Below, piece after piece: positions 41,838-51,600 of a DNA stretch of 64,000 nucleotides. The notes under the pieces were generated by a model, which saw nothing but the letters and a program-made list of their open reading frames with translations, was not told where the DNA came from and did not search any database. Positions within the stretch are counted from its first letter, which is position 1, and each line of letters starts with the position of its first letter. A program made the position numbers and the translations under genes. The stretch is taken from assembly GCA_000474255.1 (NCBI GenBank), contig BATO01000015.1:42720-106719 (forward strand), given 5' to 3'. Source of the stretch: Aquipseudomonas alcaligenes MRY13-0052 (lineage in GTDB: Bacteria > Pseudomonadota > Gammaproteobacteria > Pseudomonadales > Pseudomonadaceae).

Positions 41838-42143
41838 ATGGGCAGACAATGTTTGATCTGCGCCTCCAGCGCCGTGCTGACACGGGACGCAGCCAAAGGG
41901 CTGACCTTGCTGTTCGGGCTGTTCAATGGCGCGATCAAGGGCGCTCAGCGCCCACATGAGGGAAGCGGCCACTCCGCGCTTCTTAACGGACTGGCGGCAG
42001 TCACTCCCGCTTACCCGGCGGCGCGGAAGGCAGCAGAGGATGTTGTGCGATTTCACTTCGCCGGCTTCGACTGCCTGTGCCTACGCTGTGGCGCTTTGTT
42101 CGACGAAGCTGCAGAAAATACGGAGGACCTTAGCCCTGGCTGA
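41838..42143 (+). CDS. Small protein with two Cys-x-x-Cys pairs
   Basis: 101 residues from the ATG at 41838 with CAGGAG upstream; upstream in-frame starts would translate the repeat and are not preferred. CLIC (5-8) and CLRC (near 78) probably form a zinc ribbon around a helical middle (GLTLLFGLFNGAIKGAQRPHEG). It shares layout with the small protein at 37568: terminal Cys pairs flanking a hydrophobic or helical core. Function unknown. The end overlaps the convergent XRE gene by 14 nt. Confidence 0.65.
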   Translation: MGRQCLICASSAVLTRDAAKGLTLLFGLFNGAIKGAQRPHEGSGHSALLNGLAAVTPAYPAARKAAEDVVRFHFAGFDCLCLRCGALFDEAAENTEDLSPG

Positions 42144-42477
42144 GACGCTCTACTAAACGCTCCACAACCCCCACTACCAGCGCACGATCATCCGAGTTCA
42201 GCGTGGACAGCAGCCCCTGCAGTCGGCGCGCCTGATCCTCGGGGCGCGAACTACCCTCGGTCAGCAGATCGGCTGTCTCGCAGCCGAAGACTCCCGCAAG
42301 CTCAACCAGGCGCTCGACGTTGGGCATCACGACCCCACGCTCGATACGGGATACGGCCTCGCTACCAATCCCCAGTCGCTCCGCGACCTGTTCCTGGCTC
42401 AGCTTGCAACGCACCCTCTGGCGAGCAATCGCTTGGCCCACAACTTCCGCCAACTGCTTCGAATCGGTTCTTGACAT
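42130..42477 (-). CDS. XRE-family regulator
   Basis: 115 residues from the ATG at 42477 (MSRTDSKQLAEVV) with TGGAGGG upstream. The helix-turn-helix is KLSQEQVAERLGIGSEAVSRIERGVVMPNVERLVELAGVFGC (about 25-66), a Cro/C1-type domain. A short helical tail that may dimerise follows (LLSTLNSDDRALVVGVVERLVERL). It probably controls its own operon or element genes; a target is not visible. Confidence 0.88.
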   Translation of the reverse strand: MSRTDSKQLAEVVGQAIARQRVRCKLSQEQVAERLGIGSEAVSRIERGVVMPNVERLVELAGVFGCETADLLTEGSSRPEDQARRLQGLLSTLNSDDRALVVGVVERLVERLSQG

Positions 42478-42608
42478 GCCACCCTCCAGTTCAACTCGGA
42501 TGGTTGAGCACCAACCTGTTGACATGAAGGACTTCATAAACCGAGACTCGCCTTAAAAGGTTGATATACGACCCTTCCTCCAACCCAAAGTACGGAGCAC
42601 AGAACGGC

Positions 42609-42962
42609 ATGCACGTCATCACCGGACTCAACGAAGCGCAGATAGAAACCCTCGTGCGCAGCAGAGCATCCTTCGAGATCAATGGTCTCAGGGGCAACTT
42701 CATGGCCGGCATCAAGCTGGTCGAAACCAAGATTGAAAGCCAGGGGCTGAAATGCCGGGTCAGAAGCGACGTGAAAAGTGCTGCGGTACAGGGCGGCGCC
42801 CTAGGTGTGGCATTCGGAGTGCTCTCAACGCCAGTAACGCTGACTGCGGCAACACTTGGTATAGCAGCAGGCCTGGGACATGCCCTGGTCACCTATAACC
42901 CTGACTACGAAATCCTCAAGGACTACGTGAATCAACGGCTCAAGGTTCTCTACAAGAAGTAG
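42609..42962 (+). CDS. Unrecognised protein with a C-terminal membrane-prone segment
   Basis: 117 residues from the ATG at 42609 (MHVITGLNEAQIETLV); the frame is open to 42561 without a good ribosome site. The N-terminal half is soluble and helical. The segment AAVQGGALGVAFGVLSTPVTLTAATLGIAAGLGHALV is Gly/Ala-rich and membrane-prone, followed by a basic tail RLKVLYKK. No family recognised. Confidence 0.55.
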   Translation: MHVITGLNEAQIETLVRSRASFEINGLRGNFMAGIKLVETKIESQGLKCRVRSDVKSAAVQGGALGVAFGVLSTPVTLTAATLGIAAGLGHALVTYNPDYEILKDYVNQRLKVLYKK

Positions 42963-42977
42963 TCCCACTCAAACCAA

Positions 42978-43012
42978 ACAGCTACCAACAGCTACCAACA
43001 GCTACCAACAGC
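42978..43012. repeat. ACAGCTACCA 10-bp tandem repeat (3.5 copies)
   Basis: Three perfect units plus ACAGC directly after the previous gene. No spacers are present, so it is not a CRISPR. Confidence 0.85.
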
Positions 43013-43115
43013 GAAGAGTCCTACTGCGCAGCTGGGTTCGCTTGCGCCGTCACCGATCGCCTAACGATTGGGACCTATTCCGCTCTCGCAAGAAACGACA
43101 AATTGGAGTCACCCA

Positions 43116-43904
43116 ATGAAACGGATACTCAGCATCCTGCTGCTTGCTGTCTGCGCCAATGCCAGCGCCGCTGTCGACTACACGTGGACCAGCCTTTCCT
43201 TCCCGGACGAAACATCCACCAACGGCCTTCCAGAAGCGATTCCCTGCATCACCCAGAAGGCCCCTGATGGAAAGCCTCTGCTGCGCTGCACGTGGCTGGA
43301 GATGTCCCGTGACGTACTCATTTGGGATGCTCAGCGCCAACAGGATGTACGCTATCGCAATCAGGTGAGCGGTACGTGCCTGCGCGGGAAGTGCCGGACC
43401 AGTAATGCCATCGTGGGCGAGTGGAACCAAGAGGGATTCTTCCTGCTCTCGATCTGGTATCGCATCGGTGTCAGCACCGACGGCAAACCGGTGGCCTACC
43501 GCATCGACACCTCGCGCCAGGTGTCTTACGCCGAGGCGGGTGCTTTCCTGTACCAGTTCTATCTGGATATTGGCGTCCCGGATGATCACCTTGTACCTAC
43601 GTTCAACGGGCGCTATGAGGGTGGCTATGCAGCTTGGCAGGTACAGAAAGGGGGGGCCCAAACTGCGGCTTCGCAGTCGTCTGGGACCTCAGATCAATCC
43701 GAATGGCCGGAAGTCAAATCCGCCTGGTGCAATCCGCGCATGGATGACGAATGCTACATCAACAACCAAAGGGTACTCGTGGCCGATCTTGGTAAGTGGC
43801 TGCCTGCCGTTGCTGAATCGAACATCGATCAGATCGGCGGATACTGCGAGACCATCCTCTGTTTCGATAAGGACAATCAGCCAGCGGGTTACCTGATGCA
43901 GTAA
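43116..43904 (+). CDS. Secreted protein of unknown function
   Basis: 262 residues from the ATG at 43116 with TTGGAG upstream. MKRILSILLLAVCANASA is a signal peptide with cleavage likely before AVDY. The mature part has eight or so cysteines (IPCITQK, LLRCTWLE, GTCLRGKCRT, SAWCNPRMDDECYINN, GYCETILCFDK), probably disulfide-linked in the periplasm. It is a periplasmic or exported protein carried by the element; function not recognised. Confidence 0.7.
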   Translation: MKRILSILLLAVCANASAAVDYTWTSLSFPDETSTNGLPEAIPCITQKAPDGKPLLRCTWLEMSRDVLIWDAQRQQDVRYRNQVSGTCLRGKCRTSNAIVGEWNQEGFFLLSIWYRIGVSTDGKPVAYRIDTSRQVSYAEAGAFLYQFYLDIGVPDDHLVPTFNGRYEGGYAAWQVQKGGAQTAASQSSGTSDQSEWPEVKSAWCNPRMDDECYINNQRVLVADLGKWLPAVAESNIDQIGGYCETILCFDKDNQPAGYLMQ

Positions 43905-44083
43905 CGGACCGAAGCTCCGTTGCATCAATCAGCGCCACTGAACCACCGATGCCTCCATCGGTATCGACGGCCGCACTTACCAATAGAGGGAGCCCCTAGC
44001 TCCCTCTTTTTTTGCTCTCAAATGGAGAAATGGCATGGTGCCCGACTGACGAGGCCGAGTAACTCCGTCAGGGCACAAGTGAC

Positions 44084-44260
44084 ATGCTCCTCACATCAGA
44101 AGAAGACGGTGCTCATCTGACAGCAACAGTCAACGACAGCTGGGAGCTGCGCTGGTGGATTCTCTCTCACGCCGGCTCGATTCAGATTCGCAAACCCAGG
44201 CAGCTACGAGACGAAATCGGTCAACACTTGCACGCGGCTCTAGAACTCCACGAAAACTGA
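44084..44260 (+). CDS. Short open frame resembling the C-terminus of a WYL regulator
   Basis: 58 residues. HLTATVNDSWELRWWILSHAGSIQIRKPRQLRDEIGQHL matches the last 40 residues of many WYL-domain regulators (L-a-T-V-D-t-w-L-r-W-W-i-L-S...P-L-r-e-I). An in-frame stop lies just upstream and no helix-turn-helix or WYL core precedes it. It is either a remnant or a small stand-alone WCX-like protein. The ribosome site is weak. Confidence 0.45.
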   Translation: MLLTSEEDGAHLTATVNDSWELRWWILSHAGSIQIRKPRQLRDEIGQHLHAALELHEN

Positions 44261-44292
44261 TCATCTACCCCTTACGAAGGAAACGATTTCCT

Positions 44293-44862
44293 ATGCCTGG
44301 CATCCAGGATGTAGCAACCGAATTCGCAGCTTTCACTGCAGCCTTACGCACTGAAAGACAGGAGCTCATCGACTCCATTGCGATCCTTAATAACGGCTTC
44401 GAAGGTTGGCTGAAGCTGGAGTTCTATTTCTGGTTGATCAAGAACAGCAAGCTGCAGGCAGCATTGGACGTGGGCATGGAATACAAGGTTGCCTTGGACC
44501 AGCGCTATGGTGCGATGGATCGACAGACCAAACAGTGCGACCTGTGGGTACGAGATCACCTGGAAGCGGGTTACCACTACATCGAGCTGAAAGCGCCCTT
44601 CGCCAACACCAACCAATGCAAAGTCATGCAAAGCGCTGCAGCTGACTTTTGGTACATGTCCCGTCTCAAGGAAAGCAGCGAGCGCGTCGTCTCAGGCAGC
44701 GCGATCATCCTTGGCGTTGGCTTTGAATCGGAAGGCTGGGACCGACATATCGGCAATCTCGTCGATTACTCGGGCATGCCTGTCGACAGCGTCTCGATCA
44801 CGTCCGGATTTCTGGATGATCGCGCCCATGTCCGCTGGGCGGCCCTAACCACCTGGTACTGA
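44293..44862 (+). CDS. PD-(D/E)XK-like small protein
   Basis: 189 residues from the ATG at 44293 with GAAGGAA upstream. FEGWLKLEFYFWLIK supplies the opening helix with a Glu, KQCDLWV an Asp, and YHYIELKAPFAN an E-x-K, spaced as in PD-(D/E)XK nucleases. A later conserved-looking helix is QSAAADFWYMSRL. No partner methylase or helicase is adjacent. A nuclease role is inference from these motifs only. Confidence 0.6.
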   Translation: MPGIQDVATEFAAFTAALRTERQELIDSIAILNNGFEGWLKLEFYFWLIKNSKLQAALDVGMEYKVALDQRYGAMDRQTKQCDLWVRDHLEAGYHYIELKAPFANTNQCKVMQSAAADFWYMSRLKESSERVVSGSAIILGVGFESEGWDRHIGNLVDYSGMPVDSVSITSGFLDDRAHVRWAALTTWY

Positions 44863-44986
44863 GCCCTGCGGCCAACAGAGGGAGCAAGAGCAGTATCTAA
44901 CGCTCCCTCGGACCGCATGCGCGTGAGTTCGAGGCTCCCTCGCCGGCGCCATAAGACTTCGTCGTCCGGAGAGCGGGCTCGTCAGG

Positions 44987-45961
44987 CTAGCCCCCGCGGC
45001 GAGCTCGTTTCAGTTGTCCCATCCGCAGGCACCGAGCCCCCTCGGGTCTCAAACGCAGGTGCTGAGAATCTTTGACGAGATACTTCACCGCCTCGCGGAC
45101 ATGGGGCCGAATCGCGCGATCGCTTCGCAGGATGTGGCCGATACCACACTTGTCCTTGTACTTTTCCTTGTCGTGGTTGCAGCTGTATATGCAGCCCTGG
45201 CCACGTGTAATGTCTTCCCATAGCTCATCGAGCTGGGTGGCCTTGTAGAGGTACCTCTGTACCTCGTTGCCATTGAAGAAGTAGGCAGCGTGGATGTGGT
45301 AGCCCCTGCCGTCGTCCCGATTCCCTTGCTCCACCGCGCAGATGTGGCCGATGAGGTGGTCGAAAATCGGGTTGCGCCTATGCTCAGCAATCAGCCGATC
45401 CAAGTCATCGAAAACGTGTTCAACACGTAGCCTGGCTTGAGCCTCAGGTCGGTAGTGAAAGTCGACTCTGACAATGGTGATGCGCGAGTACAGCTCGCAG
45501 AGTGCTTCCGCGTAGTCACAGACTCGGATCTCCTGCTGATCAGCCAGATCACGACGATCCCTAGCCCTACGCCGATACCACTGCTCACCAGTCAACTGAC
45601 GGATCCGTGCGGTGAGGACGTTCATGCTGCGGAAATGGTCGAGCCACTTCGTCCCTTCTTCATTCAGACAGACAGAGCCATCAGGATGGAGCTCCAGGCC
45701 GATATCCTGGCAGGCCGCCTTGAACACTTGCAGGTGCTCACTGTAGCTGTAGTCCACACGGTCATCGAACAGGTCCACCATCTGCTGGATGTGATCGAAA
45801 TACCGGGAAAGCCTGGTCACCTTGATTCGCTCATACCCAGACCGTGCCTGGATGAATCGGAAGGCTGGAGTGTCGTGACGCGCGATAGCCTGGACGAGTG
45901 ACTCGATCCGCAGGGAAGTATCAGATTGGGAGAGGTGGGTATAGGTCTTGCGGTTGGTCAT
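44987..45961 (-). CDS. YagK/YfjJ-type, inovirus Gp2-like replication protein
   Basis: 324 residues, ATG at 45961. The C-terminal two thirds match the YagK/YfjJ domain: RITIVRVDFHYRPEAQARL, then NPIFDHLIGHICAVEQG, GRGYHIHAAYFFNG (an H-x-H motif) and VREAVKYLVKDSQHLRLRPEG. These proteins are distantly related to HUH replication initiators and are common in satellites and integrative elements. It probably helps replicate or mobilise the excised element. Nearby inverted repeats at 46067 and 46247 could be its sites. Confidence 0.82.
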   Translation of the reverse strand: MTNRKTYTHLSQSDTSLRIESLVQAIARHDTPAFRFIQARSGYERIKVTRLSRYFDHIQQMVDLFDDRVDYSYSEHLQVFKAACQDIGLELHPDGSVCLNEEGTKWLDHFRSMNVLTARIRQLTGEQWYRRRARDRRDLADQQEIRVCDYAEALCELYSRITIVRVDFHYRPEAQARLRVEHVFDDLDRLIAEHRRNPIFDHLIGHICAVEQGNRDDGRGYHIHAAYFFNGNEVQRYLYKATQLDELWEDITRGQGCIYSCNHDKEKYKDKCGIGHILRSDRAIRPHVREAVKYLVKDSQHLRLRPEGARCLRMGQLKRARRGG

Positions 45962-46291
45962 GGCGGTTACCTGGTGGGTTGTTCACATACCAGAATCCGG
46001 GGTAGTTCTAAAAAACTGATCCCCCATGACGGAGTAGAGAATGCTGATCCGGCTGAGTGGGCCTTAACTATCAAAATCAAGTGATTGATAGTAATTGCTA
46101 TATAACTAGAAGCAGCTCACCTCGAATCAGGAAATCCCGGCCAGGCCGTACAACGAGGAACACGATTGCCGCGCCTGCCGGGAAATTTTCCGCACCACCT
46201 CATGGCAGAGTTAGCTGAGAATGCAGAACTCTTCCAAGCGGCATAAGCGCCATGACTAGCTAGCAACCGGTCATGGCGCAAATGATGATTT
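45962..46291. other. Gap with two perfect inverted repeats, candidate origin or control region
   Basis: ACTATCAA (46067-46074) pairs with TTGATAGT (46085-46092) in an AT-rich stretch. GCGCCATGAC (46247-46256) pairs with GTCATGGCGC (46270-46279), and its loop begins with part of a CTAGCTAG palindrome. It lies between the replication-like gene and the end of the alpA-type gene. No coding frame is visible. Confidence 0.5.
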
Positions 46292-46522
46292 CTAGCTGGC
46301 CATACTCAGGTGACCGGTGGAGCGCACTGCAACGCCCTCGGCCAGGTCACGTTCTTCGATCCTTGCCAGGATCCAGTCATGCACTTCGCTGTCGACCCAG
46401 CCGACGCAGCGGTCGCCCAGTGATACCGGTTTCGGAAAGGTGCCCTCCCCGATGTGCTTGTAGATGGTCGACCGCGCCAGGCCAGTCGAGTCGATGACTT
46501 CTTTCAGTCGGATGATCCTCAT
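46292..46522 (-). CDS. AlpA-family regulator
   Basis: 76 residues, ATG at 46522, with AGAGGAGG upstream. MRIIRLKEVIDSTGLARSTIYKHIGEGTFPKPVSLGDRCVGWVDSEVHDWIL is the full AlpA/MerR-like helix-turn-helix signature. AlpA proteins activate excision or early genes of P4-like elements. The ribosome site is inside a TCCTCTG/CAGAGGA inverted repeat (46531-46537/46544-46550), which could regulate it. It is divergent from the DUF3987 gene. Confidence 0.92.
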   Translation of the reverse strand: MRIIRLKEVIDSTGLARSTIYKHIGEGTFPKPVSLGDRCVGWVDSEVHDWILARIEERDLAEGVAVRSTGHLSMAS

Positions 46523-46676
46523 GAGCAGCCTCCTCTGTTAGCTCAGAGGATGTGCAGGTGCGGTAATAAAAAACCGCTCCGAGGCAACGAGCCGATCCGT
46601 GATACGTCCCCCTGCATTGAGGCAGGGAAGTAAATCCATTACGTCATGATGATCTAGTGCATTAACAAAAATATCC

Positions 46677-46708
46677 GGCTATGTTGGCTACTAGTAGCCA
46701 ACATAGCC
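46677..46708. promoter_or_regulatory. Perfect 32-bp palindrome in front of the DUF3987 gene
   Basis: The half-site GGCTATGTTGGCTACT (46677-46692) is followed without spacer by its exact reverse complement. It ends 7 nt before the start codon at 46716, where no ribosome site is visible. It could be the operator of AlpA, the XRE protein or DUF3987 itself, or an RNA hairpin controlling translation. Confidence 0.7.
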
Positions 46709-46715
46709 GCCAAAA

Positions 46716-48401
46716 ATGAACGATACTCAAAATATTAATTCTGAAGCTCGTGATGAACAGCCGCCCTGCACAGAGGATTGGCCGCTCTTCCACGAGCACA
46801 GCCTGCTAGAGAGCGCAGTCGCAGAGGCGGCTCGAGAGCTCCAGGTTTCCCGTGAAATGGCAATGATGTGTGCCTTTGGGGCCATGGCTACGGCTTGCCA
46901 GGGGCATGTCGACGTCCAAATGCCTACCGGGTACCGAGTGCCAACCTCACTGATGCTGCTGACCATCGCAGATTCCGGTGAACGCAAGACCGTCACCCAG
47001 AAATATTTCTTCGAGGCGATCAGCGCGCTGAATGATGCTGCGTATCGAGCCCACGAAGATGCCTTGGTGGACTACCGGATCCAACACGAGCTATGGAAGA
47101 CGCATAAGCGGCATGTGGATCGCATGTACAGCAAATGCGCAGCCAAAGAAGACGAAGCAGCCACACAGGCGGCCTTGGAAGTAGTGGCTAAACATGTCAG
47201 AGCCGAACCGCAACCCACCCGCTCGGGGAAATTTCTCTACGAGGACACCACCCCGCCAGCCCTAGTACAGATGCTTTACGAAAACACGCCCAACGGCTGT
47301 CTGCTGACTAGCGAAGCCAACAGTATTTTCAGCGGAAAAGCCCTGGGGGAACTCGACAAGCTCAATACGCTCTGGGATGGCAGCAGCGTGATCGTCGACC
47401 GCATTTCGAGGGAAGGTTTTGTTCTCCAAAACGCCCGCCTGACTCTGTCATTAATGGCACAGCCGAGCGTGATCAGCCGCTTCATGGGCAAGCGCGGCGA
47501 AGAGGCTCGTGGCACAGGCTTTCTCGCCCGCTTTCTGGTAGCCAAACCCCGTCCAATGGCCGGTCAACGCAGCCAACCAAATCTATCTGCGTTGCAACGC
47601 AAACAGGCTTTCAATGCCCGCATCCGTGAGCGCCTGGGCTCCCTCACTTCCCCTGATCGTCAAGTAGTGCACTTCTCAGAGGCGGCCGCGAATCTTTGGT
47701 ACCAGTACAGTCGGCAACTAGAGAATCAGATGCAAGAAAATGGCCTATACCACTACCTAAAAGATCACGCATCCAAGTTGGTGGAAAACGCCAGCCGCCT
47801 GGCGGCTATCCTGCATGTGTTCGAGCGCTCCTCAGACACCGACATCGAGATCGACTCTCTCACCTTAGGATTCTGCTGGAAGTTCGTCCAGAACTGTTCA
47901 AGGCACTTCATCGAACATCTAGCTAACGAGCCGCAGATCGTGACGGATGCGAATCACCTGGCGCACTACCTCCTGCAAATCGCTTACAAAACAGGTTCTT
48001 CCGGCGACCGCGACGAGAACAAGCGCGGATACAATCCACCACTCGGCACACGCCAGTCTGATACAGAGCTACCTGATCATCTGAGGACCGGGGCCCAAAC
48101 CATTTTCTCGCTGACCCAACTAAAGCAGCTCGGCCCCCACAGCCTAAGAGGACGAGCCAATAGCGAGCGCTTGGAGGCAGCCATTGGACTACTGACCAAA
48201 CTGGGGCACATCAAGAAGGAAGGCAGCCGCTATCGATTCCAAGAGTCGATCCTACTCCAAGAGGGAGAGCCCGAACTGAAGAACGGCGAAATCATCAAAA
48301 TCAAGGAGCTTCCCTCGTTCAGTGAACAAGTGCATTGGAAGCCTGGAGTAACGAGGGGATATGGACCCAAACCTGGATACTTCATCAAAACCATCGGTTA
48401 G
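46716..48401 (+). CDS. DUF3987 ATPase-like element protein
   Basis: 561 residues, ATG at 46716. DWPLFHEHSLLESAVAEAARELQVSREMAMMCAFGAMATACQGHVDVQ, then LMLLTIADSGERKTVTQKYF (a P-loop-like SGERKT) and GCLLTSEANSIFSGK are typical of DUF3987. These proteins resemble helicase/primase-associated ATPases of plasmids and satellites. The middle (about 110-180) is a helical insert. It likely helps element replication. The last 100 residues look like a winged-helix region. Confidence 0.82.
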   Translation: MNDTQNINSEARDEQPPCTEDWPLFHEHSLLESAVAEAARELQVSREMAMMCAFGAMATACQGHVDVQMPTGYRVPTSLMLLTIADSGERKTVTQKYFFEAISALNDAAYRAHEDALVDYRIQHELWKTHKRHVDRMYSKCAAKEDEAATQAALEVVAKHVRAEPQPTRSGKFLYEDTTPPALVQMLYENTPNGCLLTSEANSIFSGKALGELDKLNTLWDGSSVIVDRISREGFVLQNARLTLSLMAQPSVISRFMGKRGEEARGTGFLARFLVAKPRPMAGQRSQPNLSALQRKQAFNARIRERLGSLTSPDRQVVHFSEAAANLWYQYSRQLENQMQENGLYHYLKDHASKLVENASRLAAILHVFERSSDTDIEIDSLTLGFCWKFVQNCSRHFIEHLANEPQIVTDANHLAHYLLQIAYKTGSSGDRDENKRGYNPPLGTRQSDTELPDHLRTGAQTIFSLTQLKQLGPHSLRGRANSERLEAAIGLLTKLGHIKKEGSRYRFQESILLQEGEPELKNGEIIKIKELPSFSEQVHWKPGVTRGYGPKPGYFIKTIG

Positions 48402-48678
48402 CTGTGAAATGCATTGACTTGACTACCTACTTGCATAACCACTGACCAGTCAGTTGCACTCCAGCTGACAACGTGCGTGCATTCAACTTGACCAGCGCAT
48501 GCCGTAGTGACGACCGGCAGAGAACGGCCAAAAGCGGTCTCTCAGTCGCTTCCAGATCAGTTGGTCAACACATAGCAGGTGAAAATTGCTTTTTCAGTAT
48601 GTGGTGGCCTTCCGGGGTTGCGGTGAAGATGACTGCGAGGCCATTTGAGAATGAAGGCCCTCACGTCATCCCGCAATA
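48402..48678. other. Gap between convergent genes
   Basis: No gene seen. GACCGGCAGAGAACGGCCAAAAGCGGTC resembles the degenerate intergenic repeat material common in Pseudomonas, as does the 53.1-kb gap; this is an impression from memory. No clear terminator. Confidence 0.4.
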
Positions 48679-51600
48679 TTAGTAGCCGTGTGCCAATAAC
48701 GCGCTGTAATCATCAACGAAGGTCTGTCGTAAATAAAACTGTCGGTAGGCCTTTTCAACTATCTTGAAGTACTCAGATGGTGAGTCCCAGGTCATAGAGC
48801 GAAGCAGATTGCCTCCGTCTGCATCCTCATTATGAAAGTCGTTGTACTTGACCAAGTCGGTAAACTGGAACCCTAGCGCTGACAGCTGAAGGTAGCACTC
48901 CAGCTCTGCCGTCGTTATGGGACCACTCGCCAGAGCGCAGCTCCCATTCTCATAGTCATGACAGCCTTGTGGATTGGCAAACGCCTCATCCCAGTTAAGC
49001 GTCAGCCGATTGTAACGAATAAAGCTTTCGGTTCTGGGATCTCCCGAATGCTGCTCCTTACTCAGCACGCTCGTGGCCTTGGCAAAATCCTTATACAATG
49101 CGAAATATGCCAGCGTCGCGCCGCTCTGAACGGCAAAATCAATGGTCTGCTGCGCGGTTTCCTGCGTCTCCCATTGGCCGCCAAGCATGAAGTATGCCTT
49201 CGTGAGAATGTCTGCCGACCGAAGTCGCTGAAACAGTTCTGAAATTTTGGCATTGGTGACGAAGTCACTACCTGCCTTGTTTTTTCTGCGCCGCTCCTCA
49301 CTCCCGTGCTCAATGCCAAAGGCGAGCATGCGGCAACCTGAACGTTGCAATAGCGTAAAGAAATTTCCGGCAAACTCTGTGTTGTAGGCTAAAAAGTCCT
49401 CAATACGGAAAATTCCGCGCCAGCCGAATGAATCGCCCGCCTCTTTCTTGATCTCTGCTAGCCCATTTAGAAACTCGCTAGCCCATGCGAGACCAAGATA
49501 CTTGGCTGCTCCCCTATTCGCATCGGACGCGATTTGCGGTAGCAAGTTATCGTCGATGAACTGAATTCGAAGGTCTTCATGCTGCGAAACCAAACAGCGA
49601 ATCTCCTTGAGGACATGGCTGACCTCACGGCGTTGCTCGCCTCCACTCTTGTCTCTACGCTCTGTACAAAAGGCGCAATTCCAGTCGCACCCCTGCGACA
49701 TGACTACATGGGCCTCATGAAATGTCTGCGACTTCGATCTTGTTCGAGCTGGTTCATATTGGCTCTCGCCAATGCGATAGATCCGACGATCAAGCAATAC
49801 TTTCGACCATGCCGGCTCCGGCGACCTCAGCGATGGTTGCTGCAACATTGTGCGTTGTGTGATACCTCGCCCCACCACGTTCCAGCTTTGTAGGTTGGCA
49901 GTAATGCCCGGTGCAGTTGGCCACGGCCCTGAAGTTCTCAGACTCGCCACCAGCGCGGATAAATTCTCGACTGCATCAGTCGCAACGGAAAAGTCCCAGC
50001 TTGCCTGGGCTTCCGCCATGTGAACGGTAGAAAACTGCCAGGCATCTAGCTTGGCTGCCGGCCCTCCAATTACCAACGTCGTGCTCTGTGTCCGATTGCG
50101 AATATCAACGAGCATTTTCATTGTCGATTGGATGGTGGAAAACACTGTGTTGAATCCGATCAAGTCGAATGTTCGGGCCAAGCGCAGCACTTCGGCACGT
50201 AGTTTCGGGAACCGGTGGCAGTCTGCAACCTGCACATCGTGGCCCTGCGCCGCAAGGTGGGACGCGAGCAGGCCTAGACCCAGTGCCGGGGTGCTGGTTC
50301 GCGATGCACCTGATGCATCGTCGTCAATTTCGATGGGGGGCAAAACAAGCAGTATGCGTTTGACAACTTGTAGGGTGTCGGCACGTGTAACGGCAACTTC
50401 CGGGTGCGTCCGACCGCGAAGTTGAGGAGCTGTCTCACCCACAACCGGACCAATCAACCATCTGGCCACGGGAAAATCTAAGACGCTTAAAGGCGTTGGC
50501 TTACCGTCTTCTGCTGGTAAAGCGCGCTCCTCCAGATAATGAGTCAGAAACTCTCGGTGAAGCCATGGATGGCCCTGATCTGCGCTGACAGCCATGTCCA
50601 CAACCCTGCCCAACTCTTCGTTGAGGGGGCCCTCGACGGCAAGACTCCCGGCAGTGATGGCAGCCTCCAACCGACGCCGCAATATGGGTGAGAATGCGAG
50701 ATGCAGTGCAGCCCAACGGATACTCTCATCCTCATCAAGGGCCATGCAGCGCAAAACCTTCAGTATCACTTGCGTCGAGAGACTAGCCGTGGCGAGCGCC
50801 GCGAATACGCGCTTGTCACCACGCCAATGGCCTTTAATCTTGCCCGCGTCGGGATAGTAGGTACGAAAGAAAGTGACCGTCTGATCTGCGACTTGTCGTG
50901 CCGGTTCTAAGCCCAAGGCCATTAACGCCAACGCTGTCGATGCCAGTCCGTGTTCACTTGCAATGGCTTGCGCAATGTCGTGCGCGTGTCGCGCTACTTG
51001 AACGCACCGCGCATGCTCGCCCGAGAACTCCGAGTTACTTTCTATTCTCGGAAAGAGCTGCACTAGTTCGGGATGTTTGCTCGAAAGGCGTGCGAGCCGA
51101 GTAGAAAATGCGGTCGTCTCACGCGATAGCTGCGTGGGTTCGAAGAACTTTTGAGCAATCTCGTTCGCCTGGTGCGAGAACTCGTTTGCAAACATTGAGG
51201 AGTAGTACAACAACTCCTTCGTAAGAAACGTGTCTTTCCAGATTACCTGCAACATAGCCTCTGGAAAGGACTGTGAAAACTCCCGGAAGCTTAAGCATAA
51301 GCTGGCGCATGCCGCCATGAAACGCCAACACACGTCCATGCGTCCCGACTCTCTCGCGATCTCATCGATCGGGCTTTCGGCTGACATGCGCTCACCGATC
51401 GTACAACCGATCATGCGCAGTCTCTCAAGCAGTTCGGCTCTGTCCTGCAGCTCTGCGTTTTTGCCGGCATCACTCAAACTATTGAATGCTGTCGTCAAAT
51501 CGCCCCAGTCCTCCTCAAGATCCAGATGTTCCAGATTGTCGAGAATTCGCTCTAGCACGTGGCGAGATTCCTCCTGCTTCCGCCCTGCGGCCTGTCGGTT

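Noticed and set aside
42978..43012. CRISPR array
   Set aside because: 10-bp units without spacers and no cas genes nearby.
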